Positions 1 to 6,056 of a stretch of DNA of 8,539 bases are shown here, one piece after another. Positions within the stretch are counted from its first letter, which is position 1. Each line of letters opens with the position of its first letter. Made by a program: the position numbers and the translations under genes. Source of the DNA: Micrococcales bacterium (GTDB lineage: Bacteria > Actinomycetota > Actinomycetes > Actinomycetales > Dermatophilaceae); contig PMJN01000279.1 in assembly GCA_003157445.1 (NCBI GenBank), forward strand, positions 1-8,539, given 5' to 3'. The notes under the pieces are model-generated. The model saw only the letters and a list, made by a program, of their open reading frames with translations, did not search any database and had not been told where the DNA came from.

Positions 1-29
1 GGGTAGGCCCCGCCGGTATTGGGGGATAC

Positions 30-1784
30 TCAGTCTTTGGCATCGGACCAGCGTCTGATGACGCTGGTGTCGGAGACGAATCTTACGGTGCTTGAGCCCG
101 TCCAGCGCCGGGCGCTGGCAGTCAGTGCTGCATCAACCGCGGCGGCCGTGTCGTCGGCTGTTTCAATCGGGACGTGGATCAGCAGCTCGTCGTGCAGGCA
201 CAAGACGATCCGTGCGCCTAGATGTCGGGTCGTCAGCCGCACGGTCGCCGCCCATGCCTTGAATAGCTCGGCGGCTGCCCCCTGGATGACGGCATTGCGC
301 GCGAAACGCCCCCGGCCTGCGGTCATCGAGGCCCAGGACTCAACCGGAGCGTCAACCGGATTTTCCCACATCGGGATCCGCCGGCCACCGTAGGTCCGGA
401 TCGCTCGAGAAGCAACCCCAGAGTCGTAGGCTCGTCGCAGGTAGGCCATGGCCGTCGGGTAGGCGCGCTCGAGGTCCTTGAGGGCCTCGCCGGCTGCGCC
501 GCTGGTCTGGCCGTACATGGCGGCGAGGACGGCGATCTTGGCCACCGGCCGCTCAACCTTGAGCGCGGCCCCGACCGGCGCGTAGAGATCGTCGGCTTGG
601 CTGGCTCGCGCGAAGCTCATGTCGCCTGAGACGGCCGCAAGAACCCGGGGCTCAATCTGTCCAAGATCAGAACGTACGAATAGGTAACCCGGATGTGCCG
701 CGATGGCCGGCCGCAGCGGTATTGGCAGGTTATGCAGACCGTTCATCGCTGTCATCCGGCCGGCCGCGCCGTCACAGGCGGTCCACGCGCCTCGCAGGCG
801 ATCGTCGGGGCCGATGTTGGTGTCAAGCCAGTGCCACCCGTAGGTCGTAGCGATTCGCTCCGCCTTGCGCCAGGTCAGCAACGACTCCACCAGGGGATGG
901 ATGTCGCGAAACGGTTCCAACCGCCAAGCGCGTGTGTCGGGAACGACGACGCCGACTGAAGCCAGAAGTTCTCTGACCTGTAACGGGTTTCGCAAGTCAG
1001 TGGACTCTCGCCCGGGGGCGTGGGCCAGCACGGCGGCATCGCGGGCCCGACGCTCCTGTAGAGCGTGAGTCTCGTCGTCGGGCCGTGGCCCGGCCGAGTC
1101 CTGGATCAGCTGCTCGATGATCGGGCGGTCCACCGGGAGCCCGGTAGCGGCCAACTCGACACACAGCAGGGCCGCAGCCGACTCGGACTGGCCGGTAATG
1201 ACCGCCCGAGGCGAGATCTGTGAGAGGGCGGCAATCTGTTGCATTGCGGTGCTCACCGCTGCCTCGGCCCAGGCCAGGGACCGCGCCGTTGAGCTCTGCC
1301 ATGTCCCGGCGACGGCCTCGGGGCGTAGGTAACCGTCGGAGCGCACTGGACTCTCCGGGTCGCCGCGGTCACCAGGATCTTGCTCGGAGGCAAAGTCGAA
1401 CAGGTCATCGCCGGACGCCTTGGGCAGGCCCGAAGCGGCCAGCCTGTTTGCGGTCGCCCACGCCATGGCGGGGTCGCCCTGCCGGCCGCCGACCAGAATC
1501 CGGTGCGCTTCGGCGATGTCCCAGCATCTGTCTAGGTGAATGCCGCGCCGCACCAACGGGTGAGCATCGGCCTGCGCCGACCAGAAGACCCAGCGCGGCC
1601 GCCGTCCGGCCTCGATCTGCGTCATTTCCTTGATGATCTGCTCATGGCTTCCGGCAAACTGGACACCCTCACCGACCATCGCAGCCAGCTCGCCCAAGAA
1701 GCAGAGGGCGACAAGGTCGCGGGGGCGAAGTTGCGGGGGCATGGGTCCATCCAACAGCAGCACACATCGTGAAGGTTGGCCCAT
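30..1784 (-). CDS. Pol I-like DNA polymerase (actinobacterial 'bifunctional 3'-5' exonuclease/DNA polymerase' family)
   Basis: Template-directed DNA polymerase of family A, probably an accessory repair enzyme. Seen: motif A at residues 372-388 (SDLGQIEPR, catalytic D373, steric-gate E378, ending SGD); the O-helix (motif B) at 412-425 with R412, K416, Y424 and G425; RFARNAVIQG at 493-502; motif C HDE at 531-533. The position of E. coli Phe762 is Leu420, as I recall for this subfamily. At 584 aa it is far shorter than E. coli PolA (about 930): there is no 5'-nuclease domain. The N-terminal third (about 60-130, with WVFWSA and LDRCWDI) matches the degenerate exonuclease-like region of the family but shows no DEDD acidic motifs, so proofreading is unlikely despite the family name. 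The ATG at 1784 places MGQPSRCVLLLDG where homologues begin, but no clear Shine-Dalgarno precedes it. It ends in the typical DAK-D tail. Confidence 0.93.
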   Translation of the reverse strand: MGQPSRCVLLLDGPMPPQLRPRDLVALCFLGELAAMVGEGVQFAGSHEQIIKEMTQIEAGRRPRWVFWSAQADAHPLVRRGIHLDRCWDIAEAHRILVGGRQGDPAMAWATANRLAASGLPKASGDDLFDFASEQDPGDRGDPESPVRSDGYLRPEAVAGTWQSSTARSLAWAEAAVSTAMQQIAALSQISPRAVITGQSESAAALLCVELAATGLPVDRPIIEQLIQDSAGPRPDDETHALQERRARDAAVLAHAPGRESTDLRNPLQVRELLASVGVVVPDTRAWRLEPFRDIHPLVESLLTWRKAERIATTYGWHWLDTNIGPDDRLRGAWTACDGAAGRMTAMNGLHNLPIPLRPAIAAHPGYLFVRSDLGQIEPRVLAAVSGDMSFARASQADDLYAPVGAALKVERPVAKIAVLAAMYGQTSGAAGEALKDLERAYPTAMAYLRRAYDSGVASRAIRTYGGRRIPMWENPVDAPVESWASMTAGRGRFARNAVIQGAAAELFKAWAATVRLTTRHLGARIVLCLHDELLIHVPIETADDTAAAVDAALTASARRWTGSSTVRFVSDTSVIRRWSDAKD

Positions 1785-1803
1785 GGGTCTGGCAGGAGGG
1801 TGC

Positions 1804-1914
1804 GACCGGTCGGACGCCCTCAGAGCGCGTCCGTTCCGACTCGGGGGGCAAGCAGAATCTGCGGGCCTGGACCGGTCGGTGACCAGCCGTGGTTGTCTTT
1901 GAAAAGACGTGGTT
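1804..1914. promoter_or_regulatory. Short repeats in the 156-bp gap upstream of the polymerase gene
   Basis: The palindrome GACCGGTC occurs twice, at 1804-1811 and 1870-1877, 66 bp apart, both times followed by GG. A perfect inverted repeat (GTCTTTGAAAAGAC, 1895-1908) is flanked by direct repeats CGTGGTT at 1888-1894 and 1908-1914. The stretch lies upstream of the polymerase start (minus strand) and downstream of the membrane-protein stop, so it could hold the polymerase promoter/operator or a weak terminator of the upstream gene. No convincing -10/-35 pair was found. The regulatory role is inference. Confidence 0.25.
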
Positions 1915-1940
1915 CTGGGTAGAGATGACCAGGAGGCGAG

Positions 1941-2492
1941 CTACACGTTCGGTGTCAGGATCCGGGACGATCGGTAACGCAGGATGGCAAGGAACACGAA
2001 GAGCACGACCCCGCAGAATGCCAGGAACACTGGGGCGATGATGTTGAAGGCGATAAGTCGTGCCACTGCCTCGAGGTCGATATGTGGTCCCAGGAAGAGC
2101 GGAATGTCTGCGACGCTTGACGCACTCACGCACGAGATCACGTATCGGCCCGGCGGGAGATTTTGAGGTGTCGAGGCGATGGCCACAAAAGTGCCCTGGC
2201 CGTTAGCCAGGATGGTTCGCCCTGCGATGGGTCGCAGCTGCACCGTTGCTTGCGGCCCGGTCGCCGTACAGCGAAGCTCAACCGGCCCTGTGGTGCCTTC
2301 TTGGGCGTACAGGGTGAATCCGTCTCTGGTCACTGAGATCGACGAACCCGGTTGGTAGGCAACGAAGTCGGTGCGGGCGAAATGCAGGAACGACGAGATC
2401 CCCAAGCCCATGAGAACCAACGCGGCAAGCACAAGGATGCACGGCAAGATAAACCATGCACGAGACGGGCCGGCTTTGCCCAGGTTCCCCAT
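1941..2492 (-). CDS. Two-pass membrane protein with extracytoplasmic domain, function unknown
   Basis: A 183-aa protein I do not recognise at family level. Seen: a short cytoplasmic N-terminus with basic residues, a hydrophobic segment at about 12-34, a domain of about 110 residues, and a second hydrophobic segment at about 148-171 followed by a basic tail (RYRSSR). By the positive-inside rule the middle domain faces outside. It contains exactly two cysteines outside the membrane, C75 (ELRCTATG) and C121 (YVISCVSAS), placed in beta-rich sequence and likely to form a disulfide. The layout (TM, beta domain with a paired 'RCT...YVISC' pattern, TM) recalls small uncharacterised actinobacterial envelope proteins. 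The ATG start at 2492 has only a weak GAG-type ribosome site. It is on the same strand as the polymerase gene but 156 bp upstream, so an operon is uncertain. Confidence 0.8.
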   Translation of the reverse strand: MGNLGKAGPSRAWFILPCILVLAALVLMGLGISSFLHFARTDFVAYQPGSSISVTRDGFTLYAQEGTTGPVELRCTATGPQATVQLRPIAGRTILANGQGTFVAIASTPQNLPPGRYVISCVSASSVADIPLFLGPHIDLEAVARLIAFNIIAPVFLAFCGVVLFVFLAILRYRSSRILTPNV

Positions 2493-2528
2493 ATCTCGAC
2501 GATAGACCGCTGTGGGTTCGTGCAGGGT

Positions 2529-2916
2529 TCACGGAGCCCACTCCTGATGGTAGTCCGGGTGGTCCGCATAGATCACGCCCAGATCCGCTAGCTCTGCGCA
2601 TCCGCGATCCTCTCGCGCGTGAAGGTAGTCGTCGCAGTAACCCGTGCCCGCCCACAGTTGGAGTGTCGGGTCACGAACTCACCCTTGGCCTTGCAATCGG
2701 CCATGCCGCGGGCCGGAGAGGCGCACCACGTGCGAACCCTGAGCCACGTCGTTGCCGTACAGGCATTCCGCTTGTGTGGTGAATCATTTATGGCACTGGC
2801 ACCGCACGGTGTAACCGTCCTGCGGTGAGGAGAAGCGTGCGTCCATCCCGAGGGCCTCTTGTGCGGGCGCCAAAGCCTGCGCGAACCTGCGCCAGCAGGA
2901 ACTCCGTCAGCGTCAT
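2529..2916 (-). pseudogene. Broken small gene(s) with DUF6221-like ends
   Basis: The 428-base space between the membrane protein and the monooxygenase has no intact gene. Pieces remain on the minus strand. At 2916 an ATG opens MTLTEFLLAQVRA, like the N-terminus of actinobacterial DUF6221 proteins; the frame closes after 42 codons. At 2603-2529 another frame ends CAELADLGVIYADHPDY followed by HQEWAP and a stop, very like the DUF6221 C-terminus. Between them the same frame as the tail has in-frame TGA codons at 2784-2786 and 2679-2681, while Cys-containing stretches (TVRCQCHK, AECLYGNDVAQGSHVVR, and MADCKAKGEFVTRHSNCG in a third frame) read like one protein cut by frameshifts. The middle does not match DUF6221 as I know it, so this may be a chimera or two wrecks. 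The family assignment is from memory of the conserved ends only. Confidence 0.35.
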
Positions 2917-2920
2917 GGAG

Positions 2921-3244
2921 TCAGATGGAGGAGCCGCCAGCGATCTGGTAGGACCACAGCTCGCTGCTCATGCCCACCTGCGGCGCGGCGGACTCGTCGG
3001 TTCGTTCGGCCCCACCGCGGTGCCCGTGTCCGAAGGCAGGCGAGCTCACCCACGCCTGGAATGACTTGTCGTCAGCCCAGCGCGTAATGACCAACCATGT
3101 CTTGCGCTCGTCAGTCGGTTTGAGCAGCTCGAAACCTTCAAACCCCGGTTGGTCGTCGACTGCCCCGGCGCGTGCGGCGAACCGGCGGGCCAGTTCGTCG
3201 CCATCGGTGGGCACGGTAATCGCATTGATCTTGATGATGGTCAT
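2921..3244 (-). CDS. MhuD/IsdG-like heme-degrading monooxygenase (ABM family)
   Basis: A small cytoplasmic ferredoxin-like-fold enzyme expected to cleave heme oxidatively and release iron. Seen in its 107 aa: MTIIKINAITVP at the start, with Asn7 at the place of the catalytic Asn of MhuD/IsdG; PGFEGFELLKP at 33-43; WLVITRW at 50-56; then FQAW with Trp65 and SPAFGHGH with His75. W65 and H75 are ten residues apart, the IsdG spacing (W66/H76); MhuD itself has nine. The start at 3244 rather than the upstream frame opening at 3340 rests on homology and on a GAGGAAG ribosome site about 8 bases upstream. Mycobacterial MhuD begins in the same way (MPVVKINAIEVP). No heme transporter or siderophore gene is adjacent, so the substrate is inferred from the residues. 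The stop is 4 bases before the ATG of the broken DUF6221-like frame. Confidence 0.87.
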   Translation of the reverse strand: MTIIKINAITVPTDGDELARRFAARAGAVDDQPGFEGFELLKPTDERKTWLVITRWADDKSFQAWVSSPAFGHGHRGGAERTDESAAPQVGMSSELWSYQIAGGSSI

Positions 3245-3381
3245 CCAGTTTCTTCCTCGAGTAGTAACAGGTATCGCGAGTCTGCCACTCACAACTTCAT
3301 CTCGCTTGGGCGGGCGGCGGGTCGATGAGATCGCTTGCATGAACCCGCCTGCGCTTCGGTCAACGTGTCAGCGATCGAGGT

Positions 3382-3409
3382 GTTGACGCAAGGTCAACTG
3401 CCAAGTTGA
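3382..3409. repeat. Alternating GTTGA half-sites forming two overlapping inverted repeats
   Basis: GTTGAC (3382-3387) and GTCAAC (3393-3398) are perfect arms around 5 bases. TCAACT (3394-3399) and AGTTGA (3404-3409) are perfect arms around 4 bases. The three half-sites alternate in orientation. The site sits across the end of the degraded lyase gene (its final TGA is 3394-3396) and about 140 bp upstream of the monooxygenase start. It could be an old terminator hairpin or an operator. There is no T-run, so an intrinsic terminator is not convincing. Confidence 0.3.
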
Positions 3410-3651
3410 GGGCTGTCGAGGTCAGCGCAGAGATCTTCGACGGGCTCAAGTCCCACCTAGATCCGTAGTAAGCCAGGGTTTGGACGGGTCTCAGCTGCTA
3501 CGGGCCTATGGGTCAGCCAAGCTGGGTGCTCAATCAGGGCCTGGGTGCCGCCCAGCGAGAGTGCATGGGTGACGACCTTGCAGGCATGTGCCACGGCCGC
3601 TGCGGCAGGGGAACCGTCGACCACCTCAAATGCCATCACCGAGCCGGGCCC
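3394..3651 (-). pseudogene. C-terminal remnant of a methionine gamma-lyase-like PLP enzyme (Cys/Met metabolism family)
   Basis: Reading the minus strand from about 3651 gives GPGSVMAFEVVDGSP, then VVTHALSLGGTQALIEHP and WLTHRPV, then GLLRI: the C-terminal domain signature of the Cys/Met metabolism PLP family, closest in style to methionine gamma-lyases. After GLLRI a TAG (3457-3459) stands where homologues have Ser (RISVGLE). The same frame then continues VGLEPVEDLCADLDS to a TGA at 3394-3396, as an intact protein would. The Arg of LLR is the family's substrate-carboxylate ligand. Only about 80 of the usual 390 or so residues remain; the PLP lysine and the whole N-terminal part are missing. 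Upstream the sequence changes abruptly at about 3650 into an Lrp regulator on the other strand. The enzyme cannot be functional. The exact member of the family (lyase versus cystathionine enzyme) is uncertain. Confidence 0.8.
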
Positions 3652-3652
3652 T

Positions 3653-4037
3653 GCAGTGGGGGTCGCTCCGTCGACGTGTCTTAGGCGGGTCCGTGCCCTA
3701 CGCGAGAGTGCTGCTATTCGCGAGTCTCACGCCGACATCGACCTGACCCGGGTCGGTCTGCCCATTCAGGCCATCATTGCTGTGCGCATGCAGGCCCGTC
3801 ACCGCGAACAGATTCAGAAGTTCGTGACCCGTTGCGCCTCATCTGCCAGGTGTGGTCGAGGTGTTTCACGTCGCAGGAGACACGGACTACCTCTTGTACG
3901 TCGCGGCCAGTGACACCACCGCGATGGACGACTTCATCCTGGAGTACTGTGCCGCGAGCCCGGTCATCCAGCACGTGGAGACGAGCCTGGTCTTCCGGCA
4001 TCTTGGCGGCACAAATGTGCTACCTGCCGACTGGCCA
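3653..4037 (+). pseudogene. Lrp/AsnC-family regulator, N-terminally deleted and frameshifted
   Basis: The plus frame from 3653 reads AVGVAPSTCLRRVRALRESA, the recognition helix of the Lrp/AsnC helix-turn-helix, then HADIDLTRVGLPIQAIIAVR and EQIQKFVTRCAS. At 3842 one surplus base (or two missing) breaks the frame. The next frame takes up exactly where homologues continue: LPGVVEVFHVAGDTDYLLYV, then MDDFILEYCAASPVIQH and ETSLVFRHLGG, the ligand-binding (RAM) domain with its G-x-x-DYLL and TSLVF motifs. The first two helices (about 25-30 residues) are missing, with no start codon or promoter. The original stop is also gone: the frame runs on past 4037 to 4361 as antisense of the ybdD region. Such regulators usually control amino-acid genes and are often divergent from the target, which fits the lyase remnant next door. 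Confidence 0.85.
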
Positions 4038-4052
4038 AGCTGCGATTCGAAG

Positions 4053-4250
4053 TCAGGGGCAGCGGGCCCGCGGGTTGTCCTTCTCGTGTTCGGCCCGATG
4101 TCGCTCGAGATCCCGGCGCGACATCGGCTCGACTCCTTCGTTGCGAGCGCGCCTGAGATGCTCGTTCCACTTTGCCTTGCCGCTGACCTGCTTGAGGTAC
4201 CAGCAGATCCGGTGCCCGCCCTGATGACAGCGGTCCTCATCGCGATCCAC
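4053..4250 (-). pseudogene. YbdD/DUF466-family small protein, probably degraded
   Basis: The minus-strand frame reads ICWYLKQVSGKAKWNEHLRR, then EPMSRRDLERHRAEH and NPRARCP before the TGA at 4053-4055. This fits YbdD/YjiX (DUF466; about 65 aa), which lies directly downstream of the pyruvate/peptide transporter gene cstA in many bacteria. Signs of damage: the usual C-terminal CC is CP; the GTG at 4250 is a poor start with no ribosome site; and the residues between it and ICWYLK do not look like the family. A better N-terminus, ATG at 4240 reading MRTAVIRAGTG with GGTGG upstream, lies in another frame and would join ICWYLK if one base were restored near 4209. It may still be translated from GTG. 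The family call is firm; its status as pseudogene is likely but not certain. Confidence 0.6.
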
Positions 4251-4289
4251 CAGAAGCAGCCAGTTCGCGCCCAGGGGCTGGTTCCCGCT

Positions 4290-4416
4290 CGGACTTGTGA
4301 ACTCACTACGGCCTGCTTCTCTACAGTGGTGGCGAAGGAGTCCGACGGCGCGACGAGGTGAGACGAGACGGCTCGCGGGGGACCTCGGTGGTCGGGAGCC
4401 CGCCGGTCCTTGCCGC
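4290..4416 (-). pseudogene. cstA: Probable C-terminal tail of cstA (carbon starvation protein), frameshifted
   Basis: Minus strand, just upstream of the ybdD frame: 4416-4363 reads AARTGGLPTTEVPREPSR, and from 4360 a second frame reads HLVAPSDSFATTVEKQAV. Together they resemble the hydrophilic tail of actinobacterial CstA proteins (a TTE-x-P...PSR-x-x-AP pattern), interrupted by a frameshift at 4361-4362. A TAA lies in frame at 4417-4419, so none of the roughly 15 membrane segments is left. The assignment rests on this short pattern recalled from memory plus its position: a cstA tail directly before ybdD, on the same strand, is the normal arrangement. I also recall ligB and cstA as neighbours (Rv3062/Rv3063) in Mycobacterium tuberculosis, which would explain the ligase next to it. 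It is too short to be sure. Confidence 0.5.
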
Positions 4417-4456
4417 TTAGATCCAGACCACAGAAGTCACCTCTGATACGCAGCAG

Positions 4457-6049
4457 TCACGACTGACGAAAGGCTTCCACCATCTCGATCGTGTCGGCCT
4501 CCGTCGCCTTCTTGTCCGGTCGGTGCCGGACCACCCGGGCAAAACGTAGCGCCAGGCCGGCTGGATAACGAGGCGAGGCCTGCACACCGTCGAATGCGAC
4601 TTCTACCATCACCTCGGGGCGCAGCTTCAGGATGTAACCGTCGGTCGGTCCAACCGCATGCCGGGGCAGTTCGGTGGTCTGCCAGCGAAGCATCTCGTCG
4701 GTGAGCCCCCTGAACGTCTTGCCGAGCATGACGAATCCACCCTGCGGGCCGAAACGCCCCGCAGGATCTAAGGCCCCCAGGTGGAGGTTGCTTAACCATC
4801 GGCTGCGACGGCCGTTGCCTCGTTCGGCAGCAAGGATTACCAGGTCGAGGGTATGAACGGGCTTGACCTTGATCCAGCCGGCCCCTCGGCGACCCATCTC
4901 GTAGGTTGCGTCGTTGGCCTTGATCACCACGCCTTCATGTCCTCGCATCACCGCGTCTGCGGCGAATGCTGTGGCCGCAGCGACCTGGGCGGGCTCGGCG
5001 ACGTCATCGACCCGGAGCCTGGGCGTCAGACGGGGCAGGGGCAAAGCTTTCTCCAGGATGGCTCGCCGGGCGCTGGCGGGCTCGTCGATGAGGTCGGCTC
5101 CGTTTAGGTGCAGCACGTCAAACAGGAACACCGTTAGCGGGGTTCGCGCCCGGGCCACCGTGGGATCGACTCGGCTGGCGGCACGAGAGCCGGTCTCCTG
5201 AAAAGGTCTTGGTCGACCGTTGGAGTGCAACGCGATGAGCTCGCCGTCGAAGATCGCGTTCATGACAGGCAGTGAGGAGATCAGCTCGACCACCTCGGGA
5301 ACCCGATCAGTAATGTCGTCCAGGGACCGGGTCAGGACCCGGATGTCGTTGCCCTGCTTGTGGATCTGTGCTCGGATCCCATCGAGTTTCCACTCCACGC
5401 TGGCCGGTCCGGACTTGGCCAGGGCCTCGGGGACGCTTTTGGCCGAAGTGGCCAGCATCGGGCTGACGCCAAGACCAACAGTGAGGCGGAAGAGGTCGAG
5501 CGCTTCCGGACCGTCCACCAAAAGGGTCCGGGCGACACCGGGCAGGTCGCCGCGGGCGGCCACCGCACGACGCACATCCTCAAGAGGGACCCCACCGGCT
5601 TTGGCCACTGCCGTCATCACCACCGACTCAAGTGCCCCCTGCCGCACCTCACCGCGCAGCAGACCCAGGACGAACGTTCTTTCCTGGGCTGTCAGTCGGC
5701 GTACCAGAGCCAGGAACAGCTCGGCTCGAGCGCGCGAGGAGCCGACTCCCGCCAGCTCGCTGGCCTGTTGCATCACGGCATCGAGCTGGGAGAGCGTGAC
5801 AAGGCCAGCACCTGCCACGCCAGCATCAGGTGTGCTCGGGAGTTCGGACAGCTCGATGCCGGTCCGGCGCTGACGTAGCGAGCCGGATAGATAGCGGGTG
5901 GCCAACCCGATCTCGTCGGCAGGGGCCTTGCCCTCGACAACTTGGCGAGCGCACTGTTGCAGGAGGTCAGCGATAAGCGACCCCTTGGAAAGGCGCGAAC
6001 TCGTCCCGGTCACCTGGTTCGAGGTACGCGCGACATCGGCCAGAAGCAT
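4457..6049 (-). CDS. ligB: ATP-dependent DNA ligase, LigB type
   Basis: Seals nicks in duplex DNA with ATP, through an enzyme-AMP intermediate on lysine. With the start at 6049 it has 530 aa, close to mycobacterial LigB (about 507). Seen: an N-terminal DNA-binding domain (about 1-195, including LRGEVRQGALE); motif I EWKLDGIR with nucleotidyl-lysine K221; motif III FDGEL at 267-271; motif IV EGVVIK at 372-377; motif V GWIKVKP at 391-397; then the OB-fold domain with GGFVMLGKTF, VGPTDGY and RYPAGLALRFARVVRHRPDK. The start at 6049 (MLLADVARTSNQ) matches homologues; the reading frame is open further upstream to 6127, but that would overlap the divergent EcsC gene. The ribosome site is poor (TTGGATC before ATG). 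A back-up repair ligase beside the NAD-dependent LigA is inferred, as LigA is not in the window. No Ku or LigD partner is nearby. Confidence 0.95.
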   Translation of the reverse strand: MLLADVARTSNQVTGTSSRLSKGSLIADLLQQCARQVVEGKAPADEIGLATRYLSGSLRQRRTGIELSELPSTPDAGVAGAGLVTLSQLDAVMQQASELAGVGSSRARAELFLALVRRLTAQERTFVLGLLRGEVRQGALESVVMTAVAKAGGVPLEDVRRAVAARGDLPGVARTLLVDGPEALDLFRLTVGLGVSPMLATSAKSVPEALAKSGPASVEWKLDGIRAQIHKQGNDIRVLTRSLDDITDRVPEVVELISSLPVMNAIFDGELIALHSNGRPRPFQETGSRAASRVDPTVARARTPLTVFLFDVLHLNGADLIDEPASARRAILEKALPLPRLTPRLRVDDVAEPAQVAAATAFAADAVMRGHEGVVIKANDATYEMGRRGAGWIKVKPVHTLDLVILAAERGNGRRSRWLSNLHLGALDPAGRFGPQGGFVMLGKTFRGLTDEMLRWQTTELPRHAVGPTDGYILKLRPEVMVEVAFDGVQASPRYPAGLALRFARVVRHRPDKKATEADTIEMVEAFRQS

Positions 6050-6056
6050 GATCCAA

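Noticed and set aside
1669..2133. Minus-strand open frame of 154 codons spanning the gap between polymerase and membrane protein
   Set aside because: It overlaps the two recognised coding regions in another frame, is Pro/Arg-rich and has no recognisable motif.
3245..3340. Longer form of the heme monooxygenase starting at 3340
   Set aside because: Homologues start at MTIIKIN-like sequence and a good ribosome site (GAGGAAG) precedes the ATG at 3244.
3852..4361. Apparent 169-codon plus-strand gene starting MVEVFHVAG
   Set aside because: Only the first 60 or so codons are real homology, to the Lrp ligand-binding domain; the rest is antisense of ybdD and the cstA tail. It is the frameshifted end of the regulator.
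5671..5678. GAACGTTC as a LexA box
   Set aside because: It lacks the 4-base spacer of the SOS box and lies inside the ligB coding sequence.
5220..5873. Long plus-strand open frame of 217 codons
   Set aside because: Antisense to ligB, Ser/Arg/Thr-rich as expected for a shadow frame in high-GC DNA, with no family motifs.
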